Of a stretch of 64,000 nt of DNA, positions 1 to 10,455 are shown one piece after another; position 1 is the stretch's first letter; each line of letters starts with the position of its first letter. The stretch spans positions 248,001 to 312,000 of the forward strand of contig CAVNZM010000004.1 in the NCBI GenBank assembly GCA_963693365.1, written 5' to 3'. The translations under genes were made by a program, and so were the position numbers. The notes beneath the pieces are model-generated. The model was not told the origin of the DNA, searched no databases, and saw only the letters and a program-made list of their open reading frames with translations. The DNA comes from Amoebidium appalachense. Its lineage: Eukaryota > Ichthyosporea.

Positions 1-256
1 GCACGCATGCACAACATACACTCTCCGCACAAACACACGCACGCACGCATGCACAACATACACTCTCTGCACAAACACACGCACGCACGCATGCACAACA
101 TACACTCTCTGCACAAACACACGCACGCACACATGCACAACATACACTCTCCGCACAAACACACGCACGCACGCATGCACAACATACACTCTCTGCACAA
201 ACACACGCACGCACGCATGCACAACATACACTCTCTGCACAAACACACGCACGCAC
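1..256. repeat. 42-bp tandem repeat array
   Basis: Six copies of a 42-bp unit made of a (CACG)n stretch plus the core ACAACATACACTCT. The copies differ at one or two positions (CTCCGCAC versus CTCTGCAC). The array lies in what would be an intron of the minus-strand gene whose last visible exon ends at 277. Frame-open translations through it are low-complexity His/Thr peptides and are not credible proteins. Confidence 0.9.
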
Positions 257-276
257 ATCGCCGCACACATACGTAC

Positions 277-1206
277 CTCACTGGGTGTATGGGTGTTTTT
301 AAGAGGCTTCAGATCTGTTCCGTAAAGGAACATTGATTTTTCACCATCCGATAGGGAGTCCAACAACCTCCAAAACTCCTCCTCCCCCACCGGATCCCCC
401 TGCCCAATCGTGTTAGCCCCTGTTCATGGTAACCACATCCTAGTGGTTGCAAATACGCACCTCTGGAATTTGCCCTATGATGTCCTCCCTATAAACGAGG
501 AAGACATCCCTGATGGTGGTAGCCTCCACCCAAATCCGGGTGTAGGATTTTCTCACTCGTGTGGCCTGAGCAGCCTTTTTCAGCCCCTGCACTACCGGCT
601 CGGGAGGCACGAACTTGACGGCACCAGCTGCCCGAAACTCGTGTTCTTTTTCGATTGACAAAACTATCTTCTCCAAGGAGAGCTTTTCTAGATGCATTTG
701 GCGGAGATGTGCTACGGGTACCTCGTTGAACCCCGCCACCTCCCCAGTCTCAGTGTCTTGTTGTTGCCCCCTGTCCACCTCTCCCGCTTCTTGCTCTGTG
801 TGTGCGTGTGTGTGTGTGCGTGTGCGTGTGGGGGGGGGGGGGGGGGGGGGGGTTAGCCGAGTGCATACATGCGTGCAGGTGCCTTTCCGTGGTGTGTGTG
901 TGTGTGTGTGTGTGTCATGCATGCGTGCAGGTGCCTTCCCGTGGTGTGTGTGTGTGTGTGTGTGTGTCATGCATGCGTGCAGGTGCCTTTCCGTGGTGTG
1001 TGTGTGTGTGTGTGTGTGTCATGCATGCGAGCAGGTGCCTTCCCGTGGTGTGTGTGTGTGTGTGTGTGTGTCATGCATGCGTGCAGGTGCCTTTCCGTGG
1101 TGTGTGTGTGTGTGTGTGTGTGTCATGCATGCGTGCAGGTGCCTTCCCGTGGTGTGTGTGTGTGTGTGTGTGTGTGTGTCATGCATGCGTGCAGGTGCCT
1201 TCCCGT

Positions 1207-1242
<36 letters not shown>

Positions 1243-1424
1243 ATGCATGCGTGCAGGTGCCTTTCCGTGGTGTGTGTGTGTGTGTGTGTGTGTCATGCAT
1301 GCGTGCAGGTGCCTTCCCGTGGTGTGTGTGTGTGTGTGTGTGTGTGTCATGCATGCGTGCAGGTGCCTTCCCGTGGTGTGTGTGTGTGTGTGTGTGTCAT
1401 GCATGCGTGCAGGTGCCTTCCCGT

Positions 1425-1461
<37 letters not shown>

Positions 1462-1685
1462 GGGGGGAGGGGGAGGGGGGGGGGGGGGGTTTAGCCGAGT
1501 GCATACATGCGTGCAGGTGCCTTTCCGTGGTGTGTGTGTGTGTGTGTGTGTGCGTCATGCATGCGTGCAGGTGCCTTCCCGTGGTGGTGTGTGTGTGTGT
1601 GTGTGTCATGCATGCGTGCAGGTGCCTTCCCGTGGTGTGTGTGTGTGTGTGTGTGTGTCATGCATGCGTGCAGGTGCCTTCCCGT

Positions 1686-1736
<51 letters not shown>

Positions 1737-1809
1737 GAGGGGAGCCAGAGGGGGGGGGGGGGGGGCCCGGTTAGCCGAGTGCATACATGCGTGCAGGTGC
1801 CTTTCCGTG

Positions 1810-1863
<54 letters not shown>

Positions 1864-1934
1864 GAGGGGAGCCAGGAGGGGGGGGGGGGGGGGGGGTTAG
1901 CCGAGTGCATACATGCGTGCAGGTGCCTTTCCGT

Positions 1935-1980
<46 letters not shown>

Positions 1981-2053
1981 GGGGGGAGCCAGAGGGGGGG
2001 GGGGGGGGGGGGGGGTTAGCCGAGTGCATACATGCGTGCAGGTGCCTTTCCGT

Positions 2054-2098
<45 letters not shown>

Positions 2099-2163
2099 AG
2101 GGGGGAGCCAGAGGGGGGGGGGGGGTTAGCCGAGTGCATACATGCGTGCAGGTGCCTTTCCGT

Positions 2164-2208
<45 letters not shown>

Positions 2209-2274
2209 GGGGGGAGCCAGAGGGGGGGGGGGGGGGTTAGCCGAGTGCATACATGCGTGCAGGTGCCTTTCCGT

Positions 2275-2316
<42 letters not shown>

Positions 2317-2342
2317 ATGCATGCGTGCAGGTGCCTTTCCGT

Positions 2343-2389
<47 letters not shown>

Positions 2390-2457
2390 GAGGGGAGCCA
2401 GAGGGGGGGGGGGGGGGGGTTAGCCGAGTGCATACATGCGTGCAGGTGCCTTTCCGT

Positions 2458-2506
<49 letters not shown>

Positions 2507-2572
2507 GGGGGGAGCCAGAGGGGGGGGGGGGGGGTTAGCCGAGTGCATACATGCGTGCAGGTGCCTTTCCGT

Positions 2573-2621
<49 letters not shown>

Positions 2622-2684
2622 GGGGGAGCCAGAGGGGGGGGGGGGGTTAGCCGAGTGCATACATGCGTGCAGGTGCCTTTCCGT

Positions 2685-2730
<46 letters not shown>

Positions 2731-3090
2731 ATGCATGCGTGCAGGTGCCTTTCCGTGGTGTGTGTGTGTGTGTGTGTGTGTGTGTCATGCATGCGTGCAG
2801 GTGCCTTTCCGTGGTGTGTGTGTGTGTGTGTGTGTGTGTCATGCATGCGTGCAGGTGCCTTCCTGTGGTGTGTGTGTGTGTGTGTGTGTGTGTCATGCAT
2901 GCGTGTAGGTGCCTTCCTGTGGTGTGTGTGTGTGTGTGTGTGTGTGGGGGGGAGGGGGGGGGGGGGGGATGGGGGGTGGGATAGGCCTAGGTGCATGCAT
3001 GCGTGCAGGTGCCTTCCCGTGGTGTGTGTGTGTGGGGGGGGGGGGGGGAATAAGCCGAGGTGCATGAATGCGTGCAGGTGCCTTCCCGTG

Positions 3091-3121
<31 letters not shown>

Positions 3122-4167
3122 GGGATAAGCCGAGGTGCATGCATGCGTGCAGGTGTGTGATGGCTTCAATGTGTGGGTGATGGTGGTGTAGGTGGTTGGG
3201 TAATTGGGTGGTTGGTTGTGTGTGTGGGGGGGGGGGGTTACCTGGCTGGAAATCCCACTCTCCCCCTTCTCCCTCTCCTCTCCACTCTCCCCCCCCCCCC
3301 CCCTTCTCCCTCTCCAACCCCCTCTTCCCCTTCTCCCTCTCCTCTCCACTCTCCCCCTTCTCCCTCTCCTCTCCACTCTCCCCCTTCTCCCTCTCCAACC
3401 CCCTCTTCCCCTTCTCCCTCTCCTCTCCACTCTCCCCCTTCTCCCTCTCCAACCCCCTCTTCCCCTTCTCCCTCTCCTCTCCACTCTCCCCCTTCTCCCT
3501 CTCCAACCCCCTCTTCCCCCTCTCCTTCATCATCACTCTTGTGGACCTCCACTTTTGCCCGCTTTTTCGGGTGGTTAATTGTCGGGGCCGGCAGTTTGAC
3601 AGCAGGTCTGTCTGGAGGGCTGCGTGCAGCCCCATCCCACCACACTTCCCATCCGAGCCTTTTGAATATCCAAAAAATTTGTTTCTCCCCCGGCAAAGAA
3701 CCCGATACTTCAGGTATGTGACTTAAGTCGTCGCTGCCACTGAAAGTGGAAAGTCGACTGAGCATCGCCGCCAAACCATCCGAGTTTCCATGATAGCTGC
3801 CAAGATCGTAAACTCTCCATTGAGGGCCACCCCATTTCAGAATCCAAGCAATAGTCGTATTGATACCCTTGTTGTTTTCGAGTTGTTGCAACTGATATTT
3901 GTTCCTGTGATACAGACGCCCGTCGTTGAGTTCAAACAAGAAGACCGAAACATGATCTGAATCGTTGGGTTTCACAGCGTGTAATATTGGTGCCGTCTTC
4001 TTTCTTTGATAACGATTAAAACCCTGTCGTGTGAATAGCTCTTCACCCGTAAAAATGATTGTAGGATCAGTATGTTTCGAGAATATGAATGTTGGTGGGT
4101 TTGCTTGTATGCTACTCTGGAACGCATCATTGATGAGCGCCAGAAACTGTTCGTTGGTAGCAGCCAT
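277..4167 (-). CDS. unrecognised nuclear-type protein with Gly/Glu-rich repeat, partial at 3' end
   Basis: I do not recognise this family. Exon 1 runs 4167-3242 from an ATG at 4167. It encodes about 200 residues of ordinary composition, then a basic cluster [11 protein letters not shown] (residues 200-210, possible nuclear localisation signal), then about 95 residues of an 18-residue Gly/Glu/Trp/Arg repeat. It ends at AG|GTAACC, where reading through would meet a stop. Downstream on the same strand lie two exon-like segments: about 795 (or 770)-461, and 399-277, which has clean sites (CAG|GGGGAT and GAG|GTACGT). The junction between these two is phase 0 on both sides, so they belong together. 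Linking them to exon 1 needs an intron of about 2.4 kb of repeats. Phase fits if the acceptor is at 770, but that acceptor lacks a pyrimidine tract. The gene continues past the window start. Confidence 0.55.
797..3171. repeat. composite (TG)n / poly-G repeat array
   Basis: About 30 units, each made of GTGCAGGTGCCTTYCCGTGG followed by (TG)n. Units are joined by one of two connectors: TCATGCATGC, or a poly-G run followed by TTAGCCGAGTGCATACATGC. The TCATGCATGC connector dominates at 900-1480 and 2700-2930. The poly-G connector dominates at 1740-2690. Towards 3000-3150 the connector drifts to ATAAGCCGAGGTGCATG. The array fills the probable first intron of the flanking minus-strand gene. Confidence 0.9.
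3261..3531 (-). repeat. coding minisatellite, about 54-bp unit
   Basis: The plus strand is a pure C/T array (CTTCTCCCTCTCC with CTCCACTCTCCCCC and AACCCCCTCTTCCCC variants). The period is about 54 bp, so it stays in frame and encodes an 18-residue Gly/Glu/Trp/Arg unit on the minus strand. A longer C run at 3291-3303 lies near the end of the exon. The reading frame is open through all copies. Confidence 0.8.
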
Positions 4168-4257
4168 GTTGTTTGTGTGTATTTTGTGTGTGATTGTGAG
4201 CTTTTTCTCGTCTGCGAGCGCGCTTGCTATGTGCTTGTGCCACTGCTGCGCTCGCGC

Positions 4258-4259
4258 TC

Positions 4260-4327
<68 letters not shown>
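4258..4327. repeat. (GT)n microsatellite
   Basis: About 35 uninterrupted GT units 90 bp upstream of the minus-strand start at 4167. It is flanked on both sides by the same short sequence, CTGTGTGCTTGTGCCACTGC or a close variant (GCTATGTGCTTGTGCCACTG), so the repeat sits between the arms of a small duplication. Confidence 0.85.
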
Positions 4328-4329
<2 letters not shown>

Positions 4330-4599
4330 CTGCCTGTGTGCTTGTGCCACTGCTGCGCTCGCGTCTAGTCTACAATGTGTGTGTTTAAAATGTGTCGGGA
4401 AAAACGTGAAGGAAATTCTACGTGTCTGTATTCAAAGAAGAAAAGGCAGCTAAAAGCGCGACGTGCACAGACTAACAGGTCTGTGTTCTCGTTCTTTGTT
4501 TTGACTCTGGCCTGCTTGCAACGTAAACAGTTTCAGCGCCGGGGTGCAAGTGACACGAACTGAAGTGGCGCGCTTCAATCATGTCATTGAAATGATAGC

Positions 4600-5533
4600 T
4601 GACCAATCAATAGTTTGTCCTGTTTGCCCAATTGCAAAATGGAATGTGTATTGGGCAATACTCGGCGCGCGTACGTGATAACTGGCCAATCAGTAAGATC
4701 GTTTCACCGACCCGGCTGCCCCTCTGCGTAGCCAAATTTGTGGCTAATTAAGTGTTATAACTTAGCAATAAAAATAATATACCCAAAATGATTAATTTAT
4801 ATTTATTATGCAAATATTTGCTTAGAAATTTGTGTGGAAAGCGTTTTCTGAAACCAGTCTACGAAAAGCCTTTAGGATTTGCAACATCGTATCAAATTGG
4901 CTAATCAGATCATGCCATGGCCGACACGCGTTTGCCCTTAGTACCAGTGCCCGATAGCCCCTATCCAACAATCACTGAATGATTCGCGTGCATTTGGGAA
5001 TATTCGCGCCCGTGATAACTGGCTTATCAACTCAGCTGCTAATTATAGTATTACCGCCCTTGCTCCCCAGGACCCTTCCGCGAAGCAATATATATCGCTA
5101 ATATGTACCAATAAATACCAAAAGCACCAAAATAAATTGATTATACACTTTCTTAATACAAAAATTATGTGTGGAAAGCGTTTTGTGAATCCGGCATCTG
5201 AAGAGCCGATGGGGCACTTGGCCAATCAGATTATGACATGCGCTGCCTGGAGTGCCAGTGCCCTATCACGTGGATCCAACTGTTATACACCAATCAGAGC
5301 ACGGAGAAGTCCGCGAATGAGATGGCCAATCAGATTATGAAATTCGCTGCCTGGAGTGCCAGTGCCCTATCACTGACGTGGATCCAACTGTTATACACCA
5401 ATCAGAGCACAAAGAAGTCCGCGAATGAGATGACCATTGGACAATCAGATTATGAAATTCGCTGCCTGGAGTGCCAGTGCCCGATCACTGACGTGGATCC
5501 AACAATCAGAGCACAAAGAAGTCCGCGAATGAG
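4600..5533. promoter_or_regulatory. CCAAT-rich region between two divergent genes
   Basis: The gap between the divergent starts at 4167 (minus) and 6282 (plus) contains repeated CCAATCAG-type elements, the NF-Y/CCAAT consensus: exact copies at 4686, 5222, 5290, 5326 and 5398, and near copies at about 4601, 4903 and 5441. The first part (4740-4870) is AT-rich. Assigning promoter function is inference from the position between divergent genes and from the same motif occurring upstream of well-supported genes in this window. Confidence 0.5.
5216..5533. repeat. tandem repeat of about 105-115 bp carrying CCAAT boxes
   Basis: Three copies of a unit containing CCAATCAGATTATGA, CGCTGCCTGGAGTGCCAGTG, GTGGATCCAAC, a second CCAATCAGAGCAC and AAGTCCGCGAATGAGATG. 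A diverged fourth copy is visible at about 4900-4990. The third copy has lost some bases around GATCCAACAATCAG. Confidence 0.85.
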
Positions 5534-5547
5534 ATGCTATTGGATAT

Positions 5548-5549
<2 letters not shown>

Positions 5550-5610
<61 letters not shown>

Positions 5611-5880
5611 GTGTGTGCGTGTGTGTGTGCGTGTGTGTGTGAGCTGTGTGTGCAAAAAGAGGGGAAATAAGCGCTGCATACAAAAGCCCCGAAGTGGAGT
5701 ATACGACAAACCCAGCGCCAAAGCTTCATACCCAAAGTGGATACAATAAAAAGACAGTTGCTGTGTGTGCAAAGCTGTGTGTGCAAAAAGAGGGGAAATA
5801 AGCGCTGCATACAAAAGCCCCGAAGTGGAGTATACGACAAACCCAGCGCCAGCGCTTCATACCCAAAGTGGATACAATAT
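5550..5880. repeat. (GT)n tract and adjacent 110-bp duplication
   Basis: A (GT)n tract with GTGC interruptions covers 5550-5640. It is followed by two direct copies (5641-5750 and 5772-5880) of a unit beginning CTGTGTGTGCAAAAAGAGGG and ending TACCCAAAGTGGATACAATA, about 97 percent identical. Nothing coding is recognisable here. The interval 5881-6281 is AT/T-rich, has no gene, and forms the immediate upstream region of the next gene. Confidence 0.8.
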
Positions 5881-6281
5881 TTTACATCTCATGCACTACA
5901 AGGCTTGGCAAAGCCTGGTCCTCGGTCCTCAGTCCTCAATGGATCCCCTTATAAGAACATTTTGCTTCTAAAAATCATCGGTGATGGCCTTTTTGATCAG
6001 TTCACAGCCGCGTTTGCACATGAATGAATTTTGCTTTATTTTGGCTTTGTGTAAGGGGTTTTTTTCAGTTCACGGTGTGTTTGCACGCGATAGAATTTTC
6101 GTTTGCTTTGCTTTTTGTAAATAATTCAGTGACGACTTTTTTTGTTCGTATCTCTATTTCAGTGACGACTTTTTTTTGTTCGTATCTTTTTTTTTTGGGA
6201 AGAAGTGTCTGACTCTTGACCTCCACGTTTTTCAGGGTAGTCTTTTCTATTTCACATTCCCCTCTTTTGAATTTGTGAACC

Positions 6282-7721
6282 ATGGATAGCGCCTCGCAAA
6301 TGGTCGGGCAAAGCACAAACCCCGCCGACCCCACCGACCCCAAAAAGGGCACCCCCACCGACCCCGCCGACCCCACCGACAAAAAGGGCACCCCCGCCGA
6401 CCCCACCGACCCCACCGACAAAAAGGGCACCCCCGCCGACCCCGCCGACCCCACCGACAAAAAGGGCACCCCCGCCGACCCCGCCGACCCCACCGACAAA
6501 AAGGGCACCCCCCGCCGACCCCGCCGACCCCACCGACAAAAAGGGCACCCCCGCCGACCCCGCCGACCCCACCGACAAAAAGGGCACCCCCCCCGCCGAC
6601 CCCGCCGACCCCACCGACAAAAAGGGCACCCCCGCCGACCCCGCCGACCCCACCGACAAAAAGGGCACCCCCGCCGACCCCACCGACAAGGACGTTTCTT
6701 CGGCTCCCATCGACCATAGACTTATGGAAGCACTACAGGCAGAAATGACATTGCAACTTAGTCAGGCTTTAGCCTCACTTGGCGTGACATCTGTGCCTGC
6801 TACACCCACCACCGCCGCCACCACCACCTTACTCGAATACAAAGAGAAATATGAAAATGCGGAGAAAGCGTTGCAAACGGTGAAAGATGAAAACAAACGG
6901 TTGACAGAAACGATTAGAGAGGTCAAAGAAGCAGCAGTCAAAGATAAATATACTGCTTCTGCAACGAACAACCTGTTGGCTGAGAGGGTTCAGGAACTCG
7001 AAGCTCGGCTCATTAGTGAGACGGCCGAAAAGTTATCCTTGCAGGATGAGGTGGCCTGGCAGAAGGAGGAAAATGCAAAAGTCGAGTCAGAGATGGCAGA
7101 CCTGCAGAAATCCTATCTAAAGACAGTCAAGGAGAGCACACAAAAACTGCTTTTGGGCCTGAAACGCTCCCCCCATACATCCGACGTCGAGGAGATACTC
7201 CCCCCCCCCCCTCCTAGCACTACCCAATCCGGTCGTTCATCCGTTGCCCGCCCCCACCAACGTCCTATTCAGAGTGCCCCCGCTCGCATAGACCCCATGA
7301 TGTCCAATCCCCACACACAAACATCCGACGTCGAGGAGATACTCCCCCCCCCCCCCCCTCTAGCGCTACCCAATCCGGTCGTTCATCCGTTGCCCGCCCC
7401 CACCAACGTCCTACTCAGAGTGCCCCCGCTCGCACAGACCCCATGATGTCCAGTCCCCACACAAAAACCGGGCTCGGGCTGAAGAGGGGGGCGGATTCAG
7501 GTGGGAATGTGCCCAAACGGTTCCGGGGCGGAGAGAGAGAAAGGCCCAAGGAATCAATAGATAAGATTCTCGACGAAGCAGCCAGAGAGGAGGATGAGAA
7601 GAAGCGGAAAGAAAGCAGTCGTGCAGGGCAGGGCAAGAAAGAAAGACCATCGGGCAAGAAAACGGTGCCCCTCCGCACACAGAGGCCTGTGACTTCCAGT
7701 GACGATGACCAATCGGTCTGA
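6282..7721 (+). CDS. unrecognised coiled-coil protein with Ala/Asp/Pro repeats; two frame breaks
   Basis: I do not recognise the family. The ATG at 6282 has a good context (AACCATGG). The protein has four parts: about 140 residues of a 13-residue repeat PADPADPTDKKGT; a long coiled-coil segment (about residues 184-293, rich in E, K, L and A heptads); two copies of a 48-residue segment containing TSDVEEIL, poly-Pro and ARxDPMM; and a basic tail ending SSDDDQSV. The reading frame shifts twice, both times in C runs: one extra C at 6508-6513 (six instead of the usual five), and a 2-nt length difference at 7344-7358 relative to the first copy of the duplicated segment. Net length is a multiple of three, and family-consistent sequence continues across both breaks. 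This looks like one gene of about 478 residues. The breaks could be sequencing errors or real alleles. Confidence 0.65.
6345..6690 (+). repeat. coding 39-bp tandem repeat
   Basis: About nine copies of a 39-bp unit (GACAAAAAGGGCACCCCCGC plus CGACCCCGCCGACCCCACC), some shortened to 30 bp, encoding PADPADPTDKKGT. Most copies have a run of five C. One has six (frameshift, 6508) and one has eight (6587, exactly three extra, frame kept). Confidence 0.9.
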
Positions 7722-7729
7722 AAGACTTT

Positions 7730-7781
7730 GTGTTTTTTTTGTTTTGTTTTTTTTTTGTTTTGTTTTTTTTTTGGGGGGGGT

Positions 7782-7815
<34 letters not shown>

Positions 7816-8130
7816 CTTCGACTATGTTACATGGCAGAGCCTAGGACGTGGGAGTGATGCCGTGTGAAATCTGGAAAAATATAGACTTGAAAGCATTGTT
7901 TTTTTTTTGTTTTTTTTTTTTGTTTTTTTTTTTTTTGGGGGGGGGGGGGGCTTCGACTATGTTACATGGCAGAGCCTAGGACGTGGGAGTGATGCCGTGT
8001 GAAATCTGGAAAAATATAGACTTGAAAGCATTGTTTTTTTTTTTTGGTTTTTGTTTTTGTTTTTTTTTTTGTTTTTTTTTTTTGGGGGGGGGGGGGGGGG
8101 GGCTTCGACTATGTTACATGGCAGAGCCTA
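7730..8130 (+). repeat. three direct repeats separated by poly-T/poly-G
   Basis: Each copy is a T(n) tract with occasional G, then G(n), then the unique segment CTTCGACTATGTTACATGGC through AGACTTGAAAGCATTG. Copies start at 7816, 7951 and 8103, and the third is truncated after GCAGAGCCTA. They lie directly downstream of the coiled-coil gene and may include its 3' untranslated region. No coding sequence is seen. Confidence 0.85.
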
Positions 8131-8254
8131 CGGTTTCTGTATAATGTATAGGTAGAAGTTTTGGGATTTCTTTTTACAATCGGTTGGAGATGGATTTTAT
8201 AAAAAGAAATCCAGTGTTATCTGAATCTGTGCTTACCCCACATGCTTGTATACA

Positions 8255-10062
8255 CAGACGTGATGCACGTCTAAGTCCTTCACACACTCAAAGAGTCCCA
8301 CCACCCACATGCACTAGCACTATTTCTCTCTTCCTGCTCTGTATCCCCCCTCCCCCCTTCATGCATGCACGTCTAAGTCCTTCAATCCCCATGCCATGCA
8401 CACACTCAAAGAGTCCCCCACCACCCACATGCACTAGCACCATTTCTCTCTTCCTGCTCTATATCCCCCCCCCCCCCCTCCCCCCCTTCCCCCTTCATGC
8501 ATGCACGTCTAAGTCCTTCAATCCCATGCCATGCACACACTCAAAGAGTCCCCCACCACCCACATGCACTAGCACCATTTCTCTCTTCCTGCTCTATATC
8601 CCCCCCCCCCACCCCCCCCCCCCCCCCCCCCCCCTCCCCTCCCCCCTTCATGCATGCACGTCTAAGTCCTTCAATCCCCATGCCATGCACACACTCAAAG
8701 AGTCCCCCACCACCCACATGCACTAGCACCATTTCTCTCTTCCTGCTCTATATCCCCCCCCCCCCCCCACCCCCCCCCCCCCTCCCCTTCCCCCTTCATG
8801 CATGCACGTCTAAGTCCTTCAATCCCCATGCCATGCACACACTCAAAGAGTCCCCCACCACCCACATGCACTAGCACCATTTCTCTCTTCCTGCTCTATA
8901 TCCCCCCCCCACCCCCCTCCTCCCCTACCCCCTTCATGCATGCACGTCTAAGTCCTTCAATCCCCATGCCATGCACACATTCAAAGAGTCCCCCACCACC
9001 CACATGCACTAGCACCATTTCTCTCTTCCTGCTCTATATCCCCCCCCCCCCCCCCTCCCCTTCCCCCTTCATGCATGCACGTCTAAGTCCTTCAATCCCA
9101 TGCCATGCACACACTCAAAGAGTCCCCCACCACCCACATGCACTAGCACCATTTCTCTCTTCCTGCTCTATATCCCCCCCCCCCCCCCCCCCCCCACCCC
9201 CCTCCCCTCCCCCCTTCATGCATGCACGTCTAAGTCCTTCAATCCCCATGCCATGCACACACTCAAAGAGTCCCCCACCACCCACATGCACTAGCACCAT
9301 TTCTCTCTTCCTGCTCTATATCCCCCCCCCCCCCCCCCCCCCCTCCCCTCCCCCCTTCATGCATGCACGTCTAAGTCCTTCAATCCCCATGCCATGCATG
9401 CATTCAAAGAGTCCCCCACCACCCACATGCACTAGCACCATTTCTCTCTTCCTGCTCTATATCCCCCCCCCCCCCCCCCCCCTCCCCTCCCCCTTCATGC
9501 ATGCACGTCTAAGTCCTTCAATCCCATGCCATGCACACACTCAAAGAGTCCCCCACCACCCACATGCACTAGCACCATTTCTCTCTTCCTGCTCTATATC
9601 CCCCCCCCCCCCCCCCCCCCCCCCCACCCCCCCCTCCCCTCCCCCCTTCATGCATGCACGTCTAAGTCCTTCAATCCCCATGCCATGCACACACTCAAAG
9701 AGTCCCCCACCACCCACATGCACTAGCACCATTTCTCTCTTCCTGCTCTATATCCCCCCCCCCCCCCCCCCCCCCCTCTCCCCCCCCCCCCCCCCCCCCC
9801 ACCCCCCCCTCCCCTCCCCCCTTCATGCATGCACGTCTAAGTCCTTCAATCCCCATGCCATGCATGCATTCAAAGAGTCCCCCACCACCCACATGCACTA
9901 GCACCATTTCTCTCTTCCTGCTCTATATCCCCCCCCCCCCCCCCCCTCCCCTCCCCCCTTCATGCATGCACGTCTAAGTCCTTCAATCCCCATGCCATGC
10001 ATGCATTCAAAGAGTCCCCCACCACCCACATGCACTAGCACCATTTCTCTCTTCCTGCTCTG
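8255..10062. repeat. 13-copy minisatellite with variable poly-C
   Basis: Thirteen copies of a 135-175 bp unit containing TTCATGCATGCACGTCTAAG, CCATGCCATGCACACACTC, CCCACCACCCACATGCACTA and CTCTTCCTGCTCTATATC, then a C run of 8 to over 40 bases that accounts for almost all the length variation. Copies 10-13 carry ATGCATGCATTC or ACACACTC variants. Proline-rich open frames through it are by-products of the repeat. Confidence 0.92.
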
Positions 10063-10216
10063 TATTCCCTGCATGCACTAGCAGTGTTACTCGTTCATCC
10101 CAGCCCGGGCCAATGGTATGCAAAGTAACTGTATCGGCCGTGCAGCGCTGTCGTTGTGTGTTTATTTTCGTGTTTTCGGGTCGGTGCACGTGTGGTGTGG
10201 AGTACCATGTTTATTG

Positions 10217-10437
10217 CTTTTTGTATCAGCGCTGGCGTGTACTCCACTTTTGTATCAGCGCTGGCGGTACTCCACTTTTGTATCAGCGCTGGCGGTACTC
10301 CACTTTTGTATCAGCGCTGGCGGTACTCCACTTTTGTATCAGCGCTGGCGGTACTCCACTTTTGTATCAGCGCTGGCGTGTACTCCACTTTTGTATCAGC
10401 GCTGGCGCTGTGATTGTCGTGTACTCCACTTTTGTAG
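10217..10437. repeat. 28-bp tandem repeat
   Basis: Seven copies of TACTCCACTTTTGTATCAGC + GCTGGCGG, two of them with TG instead of GG at the end. Each contains the palindrome CAGCGCTG. The array ends next to the 3' end of the small membrane-protein gene on the minus strand. Confidence 0.92.
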
Positions 10438-10455
10438 CGCGGTGTGTTAATTGAA

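Noticed and set aside
797-2621. Long open frames encoding Cys-Val or His-Thr repeats
   Set aside because: They are translations of (TG)n/(CA)n in every frame on both strands, change frame with repeat length, and have no non-repetitive domain.
6065-6717. Gly/Val/Phe-rich frames on the minus strand over the 39-bp repeat
   Set aside because: Antisense shadows of the Ala/Asp/Pro repeat, whose sense frame continues into a coiled-coil protein with a good start site.
8184-9901. Proline-rich open frames of up to 367 codons
   Set aside because: They follow from a minisatellite with C runs; codons lie in the repeat unit and the frame is lost when C-run length changes.
8255-10062. CRISPR-like direct repeats
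   Set aside because: There are no unique spacers (the variable part is only a C run), units are too long, and the locus is in a eukaryotic intron-bearing genome.
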